Assembly (NCBI RefSeq): GCF_002939185.1
Contig: NZ_POVL01000002.1
Span: 1 to 64,000 of the forward strand
Direction: 5' to 3'
DNA: 64,000 nucleotides
From: Enterobacter sichuanensis
Lineage (GTDB): Bacteria; Pseudomonadota; Gammaproteobacteria; Enterobacterales; Enterobacteriaceae
This document shows, piece after piece, positions 15,548-24,662 of this stretch. The first letter of the stretch is position 1. Every line of letters starts with the position of its first letter. The notes under the pieces were generated by a model. It was not told the origin of the DNA and ran no database searches. It was given only the letters and a program-made list of their open reading frames with translations. The translations under genes were made by a program, and so were the position numbers.

Positions 15548-15958
15548 TTATACCACCGCCGTCGTCAGCCTCGAAGAGCAGCACAGACGGTCCTGCTCAT
15601 CGAGAATATCGATCTGCCACACCTGATGACGGCTACCGGCGTGCAGCGCACGGCAAATACCGCGCACGCGCCCGCTGCGCACCGAGCGAATGTGGTTAGC
15701 ATTCACCTCAAGCCCGACAACCTTCTGCTCCCCTTCGGTGCAGAGATACCCCGCCACCGAGCCCAGCGTTTCGGCCAGCACCACGGAGGCGCCGCCGTGC
15801 AGCAGGCCAAACGGCTGATGCGTGCGGTGATCGACAGGCATGGTCGCCTCCAGATCGTTCTCGCCGATGCGGGTAAACTGGATATCCAGCAGCCCGACCA
15901 TATTCCCTTCGCCCATGGCGTTTAACGCCTGTAGCGTGACAGCGCGTTTCCAGATCAT
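15548..15958 (-). CDS. menI: 1,4-dihydroxy-2-naphthoyl-CoA thioesterase MenI
   Basis: A 136-residue hot-dog-fold thioesterase, same length as E. coli MenI (YdiI). It hydrolyses DHNA-CoA to 1,4-dihydroxy-2-naphthoate in menaquinone synthesis. The HGG motif and catalytic Glu63 (FGLLHGGASVVLAE) are intact. The ATG overlaps the end of ydiJ by four bases, so the two are translationally coupled. Confidence 0.95.
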   Translation of the reverse strand: MIWKRAVTLQALNAMGEGNMVGLLDIQFTRIGENDLEATMPVDHRTHQPFGLLHGGASVVLAETLGSVAGYLCTEGEQKVVGLEVNANHIRSVRSGRVRGICRALHAGSRHQVWQIDILDEQDRLCCSSRLTTAVV

Positions 15959-18900
15959 CCAATAATCTCCAGCAAAGCCTGCAATGGGTGGCGTACCCCG
16001 TTACCTTCGACCCGTTTCACCTGGCTTCGACAGGAGTAGCCCGTCGCCAGGCAGCGGTTTCGCGGCAAACGCTGCATCGCCTGATGCCAGGACAGCTCGT
16101 AGATGCCGAGCGAGTTGGCATGGTTTTTCACTTCATGTCCGTAGGTGCCGGCCATTCCGCAGCAGCCCACGTTGACGCTCTCAAGCTTCGCGCCGAACCG
16201 GGCAAAGACAGATGCCCACTGGGCGGGTGCGCCAGGCAGCGCGGTGACTTCGGTGCAGTGGCCGAACAGGTACCACGGTTCACCGCTGACATCCTGAACC
16301 GCTTTGTCTGCCAGGACCCCAGGCAGCCACTCATGCACCAGCAGCACGTTGAAATCGCCACGCTTGTCGCCCAGCGTCTGCTTATATTCATCGCGATAGC
16401 ACAGCACCAGCGCCGGATCGACGCCGACCATCGGTATCCCCAGCTGCGCCACGCGATTCAGGAAATCAGCCGTTTTCTGCGCGGTCTTCGCAAAGCGCGT
16501 CAGGAAGCCCTTAATGTGCTGCGCCTTGCCGTTAGGCGAGAATGGCAGGACCACCGGCTGATAGCCCAGCTTTTCTGACAGGCGGATGAAGTCCGCCACC
16601 ACCTCTGCATCGTAGTAGCTGGTAAACGGATCCTGCACCACCAGTACTGTCTTCGCTTTTTGCTCAGGGGTGAGTGCCTCCAGCTGCTCCAGGGTCATGT
16701 TCGCCGAGCGATGCCCGACGAGCTGGCGCTGAAGAGAGGGCACCGAGAGCAGCGGCAGATCGACCATCCCGATATGCTTTTCGGAAAGCTTGCGCACCAG
16801 CGGCTGGTTAATAAAGAAGTTAAAGGTCTTTGGCGCTCGCGCCATCAGCGGCGCGTAGCTCTCTACCGTCGCCACCAGATGGTCGCGCACCGGACGCAGA
16901 TAGCGCGTGTGGTAAAGCTGCAGGAAACGCGAGCGGAATTCCGGCACGTCGATTTTAATCGGACATTGGGTGGAGCAGGCTTTACAGGCCAGACAGCCGG
17001 ACATCGCCTCTTTCACCTCGTGGGAGAAATCATACTCGCCCTTGCTGGCATGCCAGCTGTTGCGGGTGCGCTCGATAAGCGAGCGCAGGCTGGCGCGTTT
17101 TTCCGGTAACTCCTGCTCGAGCCGGAGCGGATCAACCCCGCGGTCGGCGAGCAGGCGCAGCCACTCGCGCACCAGCGTCGCCCGCCCTTTTGGCGAGTGA
17201 ATACGGTTGCTGGTGATTTTCATCGACGGACACATCGGGCTTTTGACATCAAAGTTAAAGCACAGGCCGTTGCCGTTGCACTCCATCGCGCCGCGCCAGG
17301 AGGAACGCACCGCAATCGGGATCTGTCTGTCGTAGGTGCCGCGCTTGACGGCGTCCACCTGCAGCATCGGGGCATCGACACCTTCTGGCGGGCAGATTTT
17401 ACCCGGGTTGAGGCGGTTATGCGGGTCGAAAGCCGCCTTCACCTTACGCAGCTCCGCATAGAGCTGTTCACCGAAGAACGCCGGGCTGTATTCCGCGCGG
17501 AACCCTTTCCCATGTTCGCCCCACAGCAGACCGCCGTATTTGGCGGTTAAGGCCACCACCTCATCGGAGATCTGCTTCATCAGGATCTCCTGCTGCGGGT
17601 CGCACATATCCAGCGCAGGACGCACATGCAGCACCCCGGCATCCACGTGGCCGAACATGCCGTAGCTCAGGCCGTGGCTGTCCAGCAGGGCGCGAAACTC
17701 AACGATATAATCCGCCAGGTGCTCAGGGGGAACGCAGGTATCTTCGGCAAACGGAATCGGCTTCGCCGCCCCTTTGGCATTGCCGAGCAGCCCCACGGCT
17801 TTTTTCCGCATCGCGTAGATACGCTCGATACCGGCCAGATCGTTACAGAGCTGCCAGCCGATCACGCCGCCTTCGCCATGGGCAATCAGTTCGTCCAGTC
17901 GCTGACACAGCGTGGTCACCTGGCTGTCGATAAGCGCTGCGTCATCGCCGGCAAATTCCACGATATTAAGACCCAGCATCTCTTTACCCGGCACGTCGGT
18001 AATCAGCTCGCTAACGGAGTGCCAGACGATATCTTCCCGGGCCAGATTGAGCACTTTAGAGTCAACGGTTTCCACTGACAGCGCCTGGGCTTCCACCATA
18101 AACGGCGCATTGCGCAGCGCGGAATCGAACGAGTCATATTTGACGTTCACCAGGCGACGCACCTTCGGCAACCGGGTGATATCCAGCCGCGCCTCGGTGA
18201 TAAACGCCAGCGTCCCTTCGGAGCCGGTCAGCACGCGGGTTAAATCAAACTGGGTCAGGTCATCGTTAAAGACGTGGCGCAGGTCGTACCCGGTCAGGAA
18301 GCGGTTCAGTTTGGGGAATTTATCGAGGATCAGCTGTCGGTTGTCGCGGCAGCGCTCCAGCACGGTACGATAAATACGCCCGCTGGCGGTGTTATCTTTG
18401 CCCAGCGTTTCCGCCAGCTCCACCGCCATCGGCTGGGTATCGAGGATATCGCCTCCCAGCAGAACCGCTCGCACGCCCAGTACGTGATCGGAGGTTTTGC
18501 CGTAGACCAGCGAGCCCTGGCCGGAGGCATCCGTGTTGATCATCCCGCCAATGGTGGCGCGGTTACTGGTGGAGAGTTCAGGTGCGAAGAAGTAGCCGTA
18601 CGGTTTGAGGTACTGGTTAAGCTGATCTTTGATCACGCCCGCTTCGACCCGCACCCATCCCTCTTCAGGATTGATCTCAATGATGCGGTTCATATAGCGC
18701 GACATATCAATAATGATGCCCTGGTTCAGCGCCTGACCGTTGGTTCCGGTGCCGCCGCCGCGCGGCGTAAAGACCAGCGAGGCGAAGCGCTCCTGCGTGG
18801 CGAGCCGGGCAATCAGCGCCACATCGGCCGTTGAACGAGGAAAAACGACGGCATCGGGAAGAAGCTGGTAAATACTGTTATCGGTGGCCATCGTCAGCCT

Positions 18901-19011
18901 GTCGGCATAGTTCGTGGCGGTATCACCTGTAAAACCCTGTTGCTCCAGTGCCTGCAAAAAATTAAGCACCAGCTGAACGACGCCAGGTGCCTGAGAAATC
19001 TGTGGGATCAT
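15955..19011 (-). CDS. ydiJ: FAD and Fe-S D-2-hydroxyglutarate dehydrogenase YdiJ
   Basis: A 1018-residue protein with an N-terminal PCMH-type FAD-binding domain (about 45-275), an FAD-oxidase C-terminal domain to about 545, a ferredoxin-like segment with CLACKACSTQCP near 670, and a C-terminal CCG domain containing NVGCCGMAGTYG. E. coli YdiJ oxidises D-2-hydroxyglutarate, clearing a by-product of serine synthesis. It lies upstream of menI in one transcript and is divergent from ydiK. Length matches the family. Confidence 0.93.
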   Translation of the reverse strand: MIPQISQAPGVVQLVLNFLQALEQQGFTGDTATNYADRLTMATDNSIYQLLPDAVVFPRSTADVALIARLATQERFASLVFTPRGGGTGTNGQALNQGIIIDMSRYMNRIIEINPEEGWVRVEAGVIKDQLNQYLKPYGYFFAPELSTSNRATIGGMINTDASGQGSLVYGKTSDHVLGVRAVLLGGDILDTQPMAVELAETLGKDNTASGRIYRTVLERCRDNRQLILDKFPKLNRFLTGYDLRHVFNDDLTQFDLTRVLTGSEGTLAFITEARLDITRLPKVRRLVNVKYDSFDSALRNAPFMVEAQALSVETVDSKVLNLAREDIVWHSVSELITDVPGKEMLGLNIVEFAGDDAALIDSQVTTLCQRLDELIAHGEGGVIGWQLCNDLAGIERIYAMRKKAVGLLGNAKGAAKPIPFAEDTCVPPEHLADYIVEFRALLDSHGLSYGMFGHVDAGVLHVRPALDMCDPQQEILMKQISDEVVALTAKYGGLLWGEHGKGFRAEYSPAFFGEQLYAELRKVKAAFDPHNRLNPGKICPPEGVDAPMLQVDAVKRGTYDRQIPIAVRSSWRGAMECNGNGLCFNFDVKSPMCPSMKITSNRIHSPKGRATLVREWLRLLADRGVDPLRLEQELPEKRASLRSLIERTRNSWHASKGEYDFSHEVKEAMSGCLACKACSTQCPIKIDVPEFRSRFLQLYHTRYLRPVRDHLVATVESYAPLMARAPKTFNFFINQPLVRKLSEKHIGMVDLPLLSVPSLQRQLVGHRSANMTLEQLEALTPEQKAKTVLVVQDPFTSYYDAEVVADFIRLSEKLGYQPVVLPFSPNGKAQHIKGFLTRFAKTAQKTADFLNRVAQLGIPMVGVDPALVLCYRDEYKQTLGDKRGDFNVLLVHEWLPGVLADKAVQDVSGEPWYLFGHCTEVTALPGAPAQWASVFARFGAKLESVNVGCCGMAGTYGHEVKNHANSLGIYELSWHQAMQRLPRNRCLATGYSCRSQVKRVEGNGVRHPLQALLEIIG

Positions 19012-19036
19012 GACCGTCGACCCTAATTAGAGTAAT

Positions 19037-19052
19037 GTGAAATCGTTTGCGT
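19037..19052. promoter_or_regulatory. candidate PurR operator between ydiJ and ydiK
   Basis: GTGAAATCGTTTGCGT matches 12 of 16 positions of the PurR consensus ACGCAAACGTTTGCGT, with the right half perfect. E. coli ydiK is reported as a PurR target. Confidence 0.55.
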
Positions 19053-19211
19053 TGTGTCCGGAAAGTTTTATCACATTTTTTTCTTATAATCTCTGCTGAA
19101 TTACAGGCAGAATTCGCCTGTCAAAAATCGCTGATATCATTAATGATTAGAGAGACGCGGTTTTCCCTTCCCGCCAGCCTCGCTGGTGTTTTATTAAGGA
19201 AAGTTTCATTT

Positions 19212-20327
19212 ATGGTCAATGTTCGCCAGCCCAGGGATGTTGCGCAAATTTTGCTGTCGGTGCTGTTCCTGGCCCTCATGATTATTGCGTGTCTGTGGAT
19301 TGTTCAACCCTTTATTCTCGGCTTCGCCTGGGCCGCGACCGTGGTCGTCGCCACATGGCCTTTATTGCTGCGCTTGCAGAAGCTGCTGTTCGGCCGCCGT
19401 GGGTTAGCCGTGCTGGTCATGACGCTGCTGCTGTTCCTGCTGTTTATTATTCCCATTGCTTTGCTGGTGAACAGTCTGGTGGATTCCAGCGGCCCGGTTA
19501 TCCGTGCCATTACCAGTGGCGACCTGACGCTGCCGGATCTCGCCTGGCTGAACAGCATTCCGCTGGTGGGGGCCAAGCTCTACAGCGGCTGGCATAGCCT
19601 GCTGGAGATGGGGGGCAGCGCGTTGATGGCAAAAGTTCGCCCGTATATTGGCACCACCACCACCTGGTTTGTGGGTCAGGCGGCGCATATTGGTCGCTTT
19701 ATGATGCACTGTACCCTGATGCTGCTCTTCAGCGCCCTGCTCTACTGGCGCGGTGAACAGGTGGCGTTGGGCGTTCGTCACTTTGCAACCCGCCTGGCGG
19801 GTAAACGGGGCGACGCTGCGGTACTGCTGGCGGCACAGGCCGTACGCGCGGTTGCGCTGGGCGTGGTGGTGACCGCGCTGGTGCAGGCGGTGCTGGGTGG
19901 TATTGGTCTGGCGATTTCCGGCGTACCGTACGCCACGGTCTTCACCGTGGTCATGCTGATGACCTGTCTTGCGCAACTGGGGCCGCTGCTGGTGCTGGTA
20001 CCCAGCATCATCTGGCTCTACTGGACGGGTGATACCACGTGGGGAACGGTGTTGCTGGTCTGGAGCTGCGTGGTCGGCACGATGGATAACGTCATTCGCC
20101 CGATTTTGATCCGCATGGGCGCTGACCTGCCGCTGATCCTGATCCTCTCCGGGGTGATTGGCGGCTTGATTGCCTTCGGCATGATTGGCCTGTTTATCGG
20201 CCCGGTGCTTCTCGCCGTCACCTGGCGTCTGTTCTCCGCCTGGGTGCATGAAATTCCCCCGCCGGGAACTGACCCGGACGTGATTTTGAGCGAACTGGAA
20301 GAGTTGGAAGAAAAGAATACCCATTAA
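19212..20327 (+). CDS. ydiK: AI-2E-family inner-membrane transporter YdiK
   Basis: A 371-residue polytopic membrane protein, very close to E. coli YdiK (370 aa). It has about seven or eight membrane segments and the family stretch GADLPLILILSGVIGGLIAFG. It belongs to the AI-2 exporter (TqsA-like) superfamily; the substrate is not established. The start at 19212 (MVNVRQPRD) follows AAGGAAAG and matches E. coli. The open frame extends 55 codons further upstream, but that part overlaps the promoter region. Confidence 0.92.
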   Translation: MVNVRQPRDVAQILLSVLFLALMIIACLWIVQPFILGFAWAATVVVATWPLLLRLQKLLFGRRGLAVLVMTLLLFLLFIIPIALLVNSLVDSSGPVIRAITSGDLTLPDLAWLNSIPLVGAKLYSGWHSLLEMGGSALMAKVRPYIGTTTTWFVGQAAHIGRFMMHCTLMLLFSALLYWRGEQVALGVRHFATRLAGKRGDAAVLLAAQAVRAVALGVVVTALVQAVLGGIGLAISGVPYATVFTVVMLMTCLAQLGPLLVLVPSIIWLYWTGDTTWGTVLLVWSCVVGTMDNVIRPILIRMGADLPLILILSGVIGGLIAFGMIGLFIGPVLLAVTWRLFSAWVHEIPPPGTDPDVILSELEELEEKNTH

Positions 20328-20334
20328 GTCTTGT

Positions 20335-20366
20335 TGCCGGGTGGCGCTGACGCTTACCCGGCCTAC
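20335..20366. repeat. REP-type palindromic repeat after ydiK
   Basis: TGCCGGGTGGCGCTGACG...TTACCCGGCCTACA, the standard enterobacterial REP unit with GCCGGGT/ACCCGGC arms. Related copies lie at 29415-29447 and 41318-41344. Confidence 0.85.
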
Positions 20367-20487
20367 ATTCTCCCGCTCAATACTTTAACACTGCTAAAGT
20401 ATTTATTCGTTACACACTGGTCAGACCCGCGATTCCTGCCCCCAATCTGCTCATAACCGCAAGAAATCTTTACGTCTCTTTAACTAT

Positions 20488-20501
20488 TGAGACGAATCCG
20501 A
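20488..20501 (+). promoter_or_regulatory. RcsB box of rprA
   Basis: TGAGACGAATCCGA lies about 36-49 bases before the rprA start, where RcsB binds in E. coli. A -10 element TACTAT sits at 20524-20529. Confidence 0.65.
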
Positions 20502-20536
20502 TCGACGCTAAAAGCGGACATGCCTACTATTAGCAC

Positions 20537-20642
20537 ACGGTTATAAATCAACACCTTGATTTATAAGCATGGAAATCCCCTGAGTGAAACAACGAATTGC
20601 TGTGTGTAGTCTTTGCCCATCTCCCACGATGGGCTTTTTTTT
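20537..20642 (+). ncRNA. rprA: small regulatory RNA RprA
   Basis: About 106 nt nearly identical to E. coli RprA as I recall it: 5' hairpin around ATAAATCAACACCTTGATTTAT, the rpoS-pairing stretch with GGAAATCCCCTGAGTG, and a terminator stem CCCATC...GATGGG followed by eight T. RprA is made under Rcs control, binds Hfq, and activates rpoS translation while repressing others such as csgD. Only the 5' loop differs noticeably. Its position downstream of ydiK is the same as in E. coli. Confidence 0.95.
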
Positions 20643-20649
20643 ATCCTGA

Positions 20650-23025
20650 CTACGCGCGCTTAACCTCACAGGTACTGAGCATCCGCCACTCAGCGGGCAG
20701 CACCCGCGTTTCCCCTGTCACATTAACCGTAACCGTCTCGCGGATATCCGCTGACGATGCGCCCATCTGCAGCTCAAACTCACCCGGCTCAACGATGCGT
20801 TTCCCGTCACGACGGGTAAAGTTGAACATCTCCACCGGCAGCGTAAAGGTGAGCGTGGCGGTTTCCCCCGGCGAGAGCGTGACGCGCTGGAAGGCCTTCA
20901 GCTCCTGGAGCGGCCGAACCTGCGTGGCGACCTTATCCCTGACGTAAACCTGCACCACCTCGCTGCCGCTGCGCTCCCCGGTGTTGGTGATCTCCACGCT
21001 CAGTGCCACCTCGCCGTCGACCGACACCTCAGATGAAGCCACGCTCGCGTTCCCCCAGCTAAATGTCGTCCAGCCGAGGCCGAAGCCAAACGGGTAACGT
21101 GCACCGAAATGGAACGCAAACGGCGTGCCGCCGCTTTTGAGCTTGTGATTGTAGTAGTACGGCATCGCGCCGGCGCTTTTCGGCACGCTCACCACCAGAC
21201 GCCCCTGCGGCTCCGCACGCCCCGTTAGCACGTCCGCAATGGCCCAGCCCCCTTCCTGCCCCGGTGCCCACGCCACGATCAGCGCGGCCACCTTGTCCTC
21301 CAGGCCCTGAAGATGGTAAGGACGCCCTCCGGTCATCACGACAATCACCGGTTTGCCCGTCGCCACCAGCGCCTCCAGCAACTGTTGCTGCACGCCCGGC
21401 AGGTTTAAGGAGTCGGTATCCGAACCTTCCCCCACGGTACCGCTCTGGAACAGCCCGGCGAGATCGCCCACGCAGGCCACGACAACATCACTCTCCTGCG
21501 CGGCATTCACAGCCTCGGGGATCAAGGCGGTGCTTTGCGAAACCGGCGACTGCTGCATCGGTTTGCCTCCACTGTCCCCCGGGAAGACCGGCGCACCCGC
21601 CATCCGTTTTTCGATGATGTGACACCCTTTAGCGTAGCGGACCTGCGACGCGCCGAGGTAATGCTCCAGCGCCGCGCGCGGCGTCGTCACCTGAGAGGTC
21701 TCCTCGACCATATCGCTGATGATCAGATGAACGGGGAAACTGTAGCCGCTGAGTAACGCCAGCGGATCGTCTGCCGTCGGCCCTACCACCGCCACGCGGG
21801 GTTTGCCACCAAGAGGTAAGATGCCGTTGTTCTCCAGCAGCGTGACCGATTTTGTCGCCACCTCCCGCGCGACCTGGCGGGTCACTTCATTTTGCAGATC
21901 GATACCGTTTTCATCGACATACGGCTCTTCAAACAGACCGAGACGGAATTTTTCGGTCAGCACACGGCCCACAATCTCATCCACTTTCGCCATGGCGATC
22001 AGCCCGCGATCGACGGCTTCGGCCAGGTGGCGTGCGCAGTCATCTTTCGGCAGCTCAACATCCAGCCCGGCGTTGAAGGCCAGCGCGGCAGATTCTGCCG
22101 CATCGTGGGAAACCCCATGATGCTGATGCAGCAGGCTGACGCCGCCGTAGTCGGCCACAACGATCCCGTCGAAGCCCCACTGTTCGCGAAGGACGGTGGT
22201 CAGCAGGAAGCTGTCGCTGTGGCCCGGCTGGTTATCAATATCGTGATAGGCGGGCATTACCGAACCGGCGTTGGCGAGCTTCACCGCCATTTCAAACGGC
22301 AGCAGGAAGGTGTCGTTAAGCTCGCTAAAACCCAGGTGTACCGGAGCATGGTTACGCGCGCCTTCACTGAACGAGTGACCCACATAATGTTTGAGGGTCG
22401 CCAGCAGGTCACGTTTGTCGCCCTGCAGTCCCTTAACATAGGCGGTAGCCATGACGCCCACCAGCCAGGGATCTTCGCCAAAGGTCTCTTCGGTTCGCCC
22501 CCAGCGCACGTCGCGGGAGACATCCAGCACCGGCGCCAGCCCCTGCTGGCAGCCCACAGACCGCGCCTCTTTACCAATCTGTTGTGCCGCTCGCTGCACC
22601 AGTTCAGGGTCCCAGGTTGAACCGTAGTTCAGCGACGACGGGAACAGCGTGGCGTCTTTACACAGCAGCCCCACCAGGCACTCCTCATGGAACAGCGCCG
22701 GAATGCCGAGACGCGTCTCCTCAATCATCATCCGCTGCAGGCGGTTAGCGGCGCGTACCCCGGTTTTCGCATCAACGATATGGGTTCCCAGCGGACGGGT
22801 GATCTGCCCGACGCCCAGCTTAAGCCGTTCGCCGAGAGAAGCCTGTTGGCTCACACCGGCAAATTCGTCACTCAGATCGCTGCGCTCGCGGTGGTTGCCG
22901 TTTTCATCGAGGATCAGCCAGTACGCATGCATCTGAGCGAACTTCTCTTCCGGGGTCATGCGTGACAGTAAATCGGCGACGCGCTCGTGCACGGGACGTC
23001 CCGCGTCCTTATAGATAGCTGTCAT
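20650..23025 (-). CDS. family 3 glycoside hydrolase, cytoplasmic beta-glucosidase/xylosidase type
   Basis: A 791-residue GH3 enzyme. A (beta/alpha)8 domain (about 10-330) holds the predicted nucleophile Asp292 in GIVVADYGG and the substrate-binding KH (ATLKHYVGHS). An alpha/beta sandwich domain follows to about 610. The C-terminal fibronectin-III-like domain (about 670-770) contains VQVYVRDKVATQVRPLQELK. There is no signal peptide, unlike periplasmic BglX, so it should act in the cytoplasm on glycosides brought in by the symporter encoded three bases upstream. The exact sugar (glucoside, xyloside) cannot be told. It lies where E. coli has ydiL-ydiD. Confidence 0.87.
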   Translation of the reverse strand: MTAIYKDAGRPVHERVADLLSRMTPEEKFAQMHAYWLILDENGNHRERSDLSDEFAGVSQQASLGERLKLGVGQITRPLGTHIVDAKTGVRAANRLQRMMIEETRLGIPALFHEECLVGLLCKDATLFPSSLNYGSTWDPELVQRAAQQIGKEARSVGCQQGLAPVLDVSRDVRWGRTEETFGEDPWLVGVMATAYVKGLQGDKRDLLATLKHYVGHSFSEGARNHAPVHLGFSELNDTFLLPFEMAVKLANAGSVMPAYHDIDNQPGHSDSFLLTTVLREQWGFDGIVVADYGGVSLLHQHHGVSHDAAESAALAFNAGLDVELPKDDCARHLAEAVDRGLIAMAKVDEIVGRVLTEKFRLGLFEEPYVDENGIDLQNEVTRQVAREVATKSVTLLENNGILPLGGKPRVAVVGPTADDPLALLSGYSFPVHLIISDMVEETSQVTTPRAALEHYLGASQVRYAKGCHIIEKRMAGAPVFPGDSGGKPMQQSPVSQSTALIPEAVNAAQESDVVVACVGDLAGLFQSGTVGEGSDTDSLNLPGVQQQLLEALVATGKPVIVVMTGGRPYHLQGLEDKVAALIVAWAPGQEGGWAIADVLTGRAEPQGRLVVSVPKSAGAMPYYYNHKLKSGGTPFAFHFGARYPFGFGLGWTTFSWGNASVASSEVSVDGEVALSVEITNTGERSGSEVVQVYVRDKVATQVRPLQELKAFQRVTLSPGETATLTFTLPVEMFNFTRRDGKRIVEPGEFELQMGASSADIRETVTVNVTGETRVLPAEWRMLSTCEVKRA

Positions 23026-23028
23026 GTT

Positions 23029-24429
23029 TTACTCCTGTAGTGCGGAAGGTGTTGCCGGGCTGAGCTGCCCTGCTTCGGGTCTTACCTCACGTTTGCTGGC
23101 CAGCTCCCGGGCGATGGAGTCCACCAGCCGGCTGTTCAGTTTGTAGATGGCCAGCAGCGCGACCATGCAGAGGAACAGCGCGCAAGGGATAAGGGTGAAC
23201 AGTGCGTTAATGGTCGAGAGCACGTGCGGTGCCTGGGCTGCCTCACCGGGTGCATAATCCACCATGCCCAGCACCCAGCCGACGACCGCCCCGCCCAGCG
23301 CCAGGCCAAATTTGATGGCAAACAGCGCGGTGGAGAACACCAGCCCGTCCAGGCGGCGGCCGCTGCGATGCTCTTCGTAGTCCACCACATCGGAGAACAT
23401 GGTCCACTGCAGCGGTGTGGTGAGGTTTTGCACAAAGCTGAAGACGATATTGAGGCCAAAGATGAGCCAGACCTGAGAAGGCGGCAGGAAGAAAATCAGC
23501 GCGCCGAAGATGACGAAGGAAATAATGGTCCACTGATAGGCGCGTACGCGGTCAAATTTCCCCAGCAGCCGTTCGGATAATAACGCGCCGCTTAATGAGG
23601 CCACCATCCCGGAAACAATAAAGGCAAAAACCAGCTCCGGACGCAACAGCACATATTTCACGTAATACATCGTGGCGGAACCCCGCGTCACCACCGCCGT
23701 TAACAGTAAAATATTAAACAGGAACACAATACGCCACTGGCTGTTTCCGGCCAGCAGTTTTAAATCGGTAAACATGGATCCGGAGGTATCGTTGCGTGGA
23801 GAATAACGCTCGCGGGTCATCATGAAACAGCAGAAGAACAGTACAATCCCCAGCAGCCCCATCAGACTCATGGCATAGAAATAGCCTTTCTGCACGTTGC
23901 CCTGGCCTAACAAGGAGACCAGCGGCAGGGCAATTACCGTCACAATCAACCCGCCGATAAATGACAGGCCAAAGCGCCAGGATTGCAGGGAGTGACGCTC
24001 ACGCGGATCCAGCGTCAGCGCGCCCGGCATGGCGCAGTAAGGCACGTTAATCGCGGAGTAAATCAGGCTTAAAATAGCGTAGGTCACGCAGGCATACACG
24101 ATTTTTGCCGTTGGCCCAACATCCGGGACATAGAACGTAATCAGGCAGCTCACGCCAAACGGAATGGCAAACCACAGCAGCCAGGGTCGGAAACGACCGT
24201 GGCGCGTCCGGGTGCGATCCACCAGCGCGCCAATGCACGGGTCGACAAACGCATCGACCACGCGCACCACTAAAAACATGGTGCCCATAACCGCGGCGGG
24301 CAAACCAAAAACGTCCGTATAGAAATAAGCGAGAAATAGCGTTGCCGTTTGCCAGACCAGCGCGCTGGCCATATCACCTAAGCCATAACCTATTTTATCT
24401 TTGGTACGCAATACAGAGGAGATTATCAT
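23029..24429 (-). CDS. GPH-family sugar:cation symporter (YicJ/MelB-like)
   Basis: A 466-residue transporter with about 12 membrane helices. It has the GPH family marks: KIGYGLGDMAS at the N-terminus, DPCIGALVDRTRTRHGRFRPW in the first loop and the SDVVDYEEHRSGRR loop late in the protein. It probably takes up a glycoside that the adjoining GH3 enzyme then cleaves, much as in yicJI. The start at 24429 follows AAAGG; the frame extends 27 codons upstream without a better signal. It is the first gene of a two-gene operon. Confidence 0.85.
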   Translation of the reverse strand: MIISSVLRTKDKIGYGLGDMASALVWQTATLFLAYFYTDVFGLPAAVMGTMFLVVRVVDAFVDPCIGALVDRTRTRHGRFRPWLLWFAIPFGVSCLITFYVPDVGPTAKIVYACVTYAILSLIYSAINVPYCAMPGALTLDPRERHSLQSWRFGLSFIGGLIVTVIALPLVSLLGQGNVQKGYFYAMSLMGLLGIVLFFCCFMMTRERYSPRNDTSGSMFTDLKLLAGNSQWRIVFLFNILLLTAVVTRGSATMYYVKYVLLRPELVFAFIVSGMVASLSGALLSERLLGKFDRVRAYQWTIISFVIFGALIFFLPPSQVWLIFGLNIVFSFVQNLTTPLQWTMFSDVVDYEEHRSGRRLDGLVFSTALFAIKFGLALGGAVVGWVLGMVDYAPGEAAQAPHVLSTINALFTLIPCALFLCMVALLAIYKLNSRLVDSIARELASKREVRPEAGQLSPATPSALQE

Positions 24430-24538
24430 TGTTATTTGCCTTTTTATCAGGTTAAAACGTATTTCAACCAGTTGCGCATCTTCACCAGGGAAATGCGCAG
24501 TAAGGCTCAAGTATTAGCAACGCTTTGCGGGCTAACAA

Positions 24539-24558
24539 TTGTCTAAATTAACAGACAA
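24539..24558. promoter_or_regulatory. candidate operator of the symporter-GH3 operon
   Basis: TTGTCT (24539-24544) and AGACAA (24553-24558) form an inverted repeat around eight A+T-rich bases, about 110 bases before the symporter start. No regulator gene is adjacent; the binder is unknown. Confidence 0.4.
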
Positions 24559-24612
24559 ATTATGATATTTAGTTTTTTACTTTATTTGTGATGGGGAGCA
24601 TATTCGGGCGGA

Positions 24613-24646
24613 AATAAAAAAGGCGAGGAGATATCTCCTCGCCTTT
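24613..24646 (-). terminator. terminator of ppsA
   Basis: A perfect 28-base palindrome at 24619-24646 (arms AAAGGCGAGGAGAT), followed on the minus strand by a T-run, just after the ppsA stop. Confidence 0.88.
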
Positions 24647-24662
24647 ATCCGTTTTTTAGCGG

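Noticed and set aside
24430-24538. Extended N-terminus of the symporter from 24510
   Set aside because: The extra 27 residues do not fit the GPH family start; the ATG at 24429 has the better ribosome binding site.
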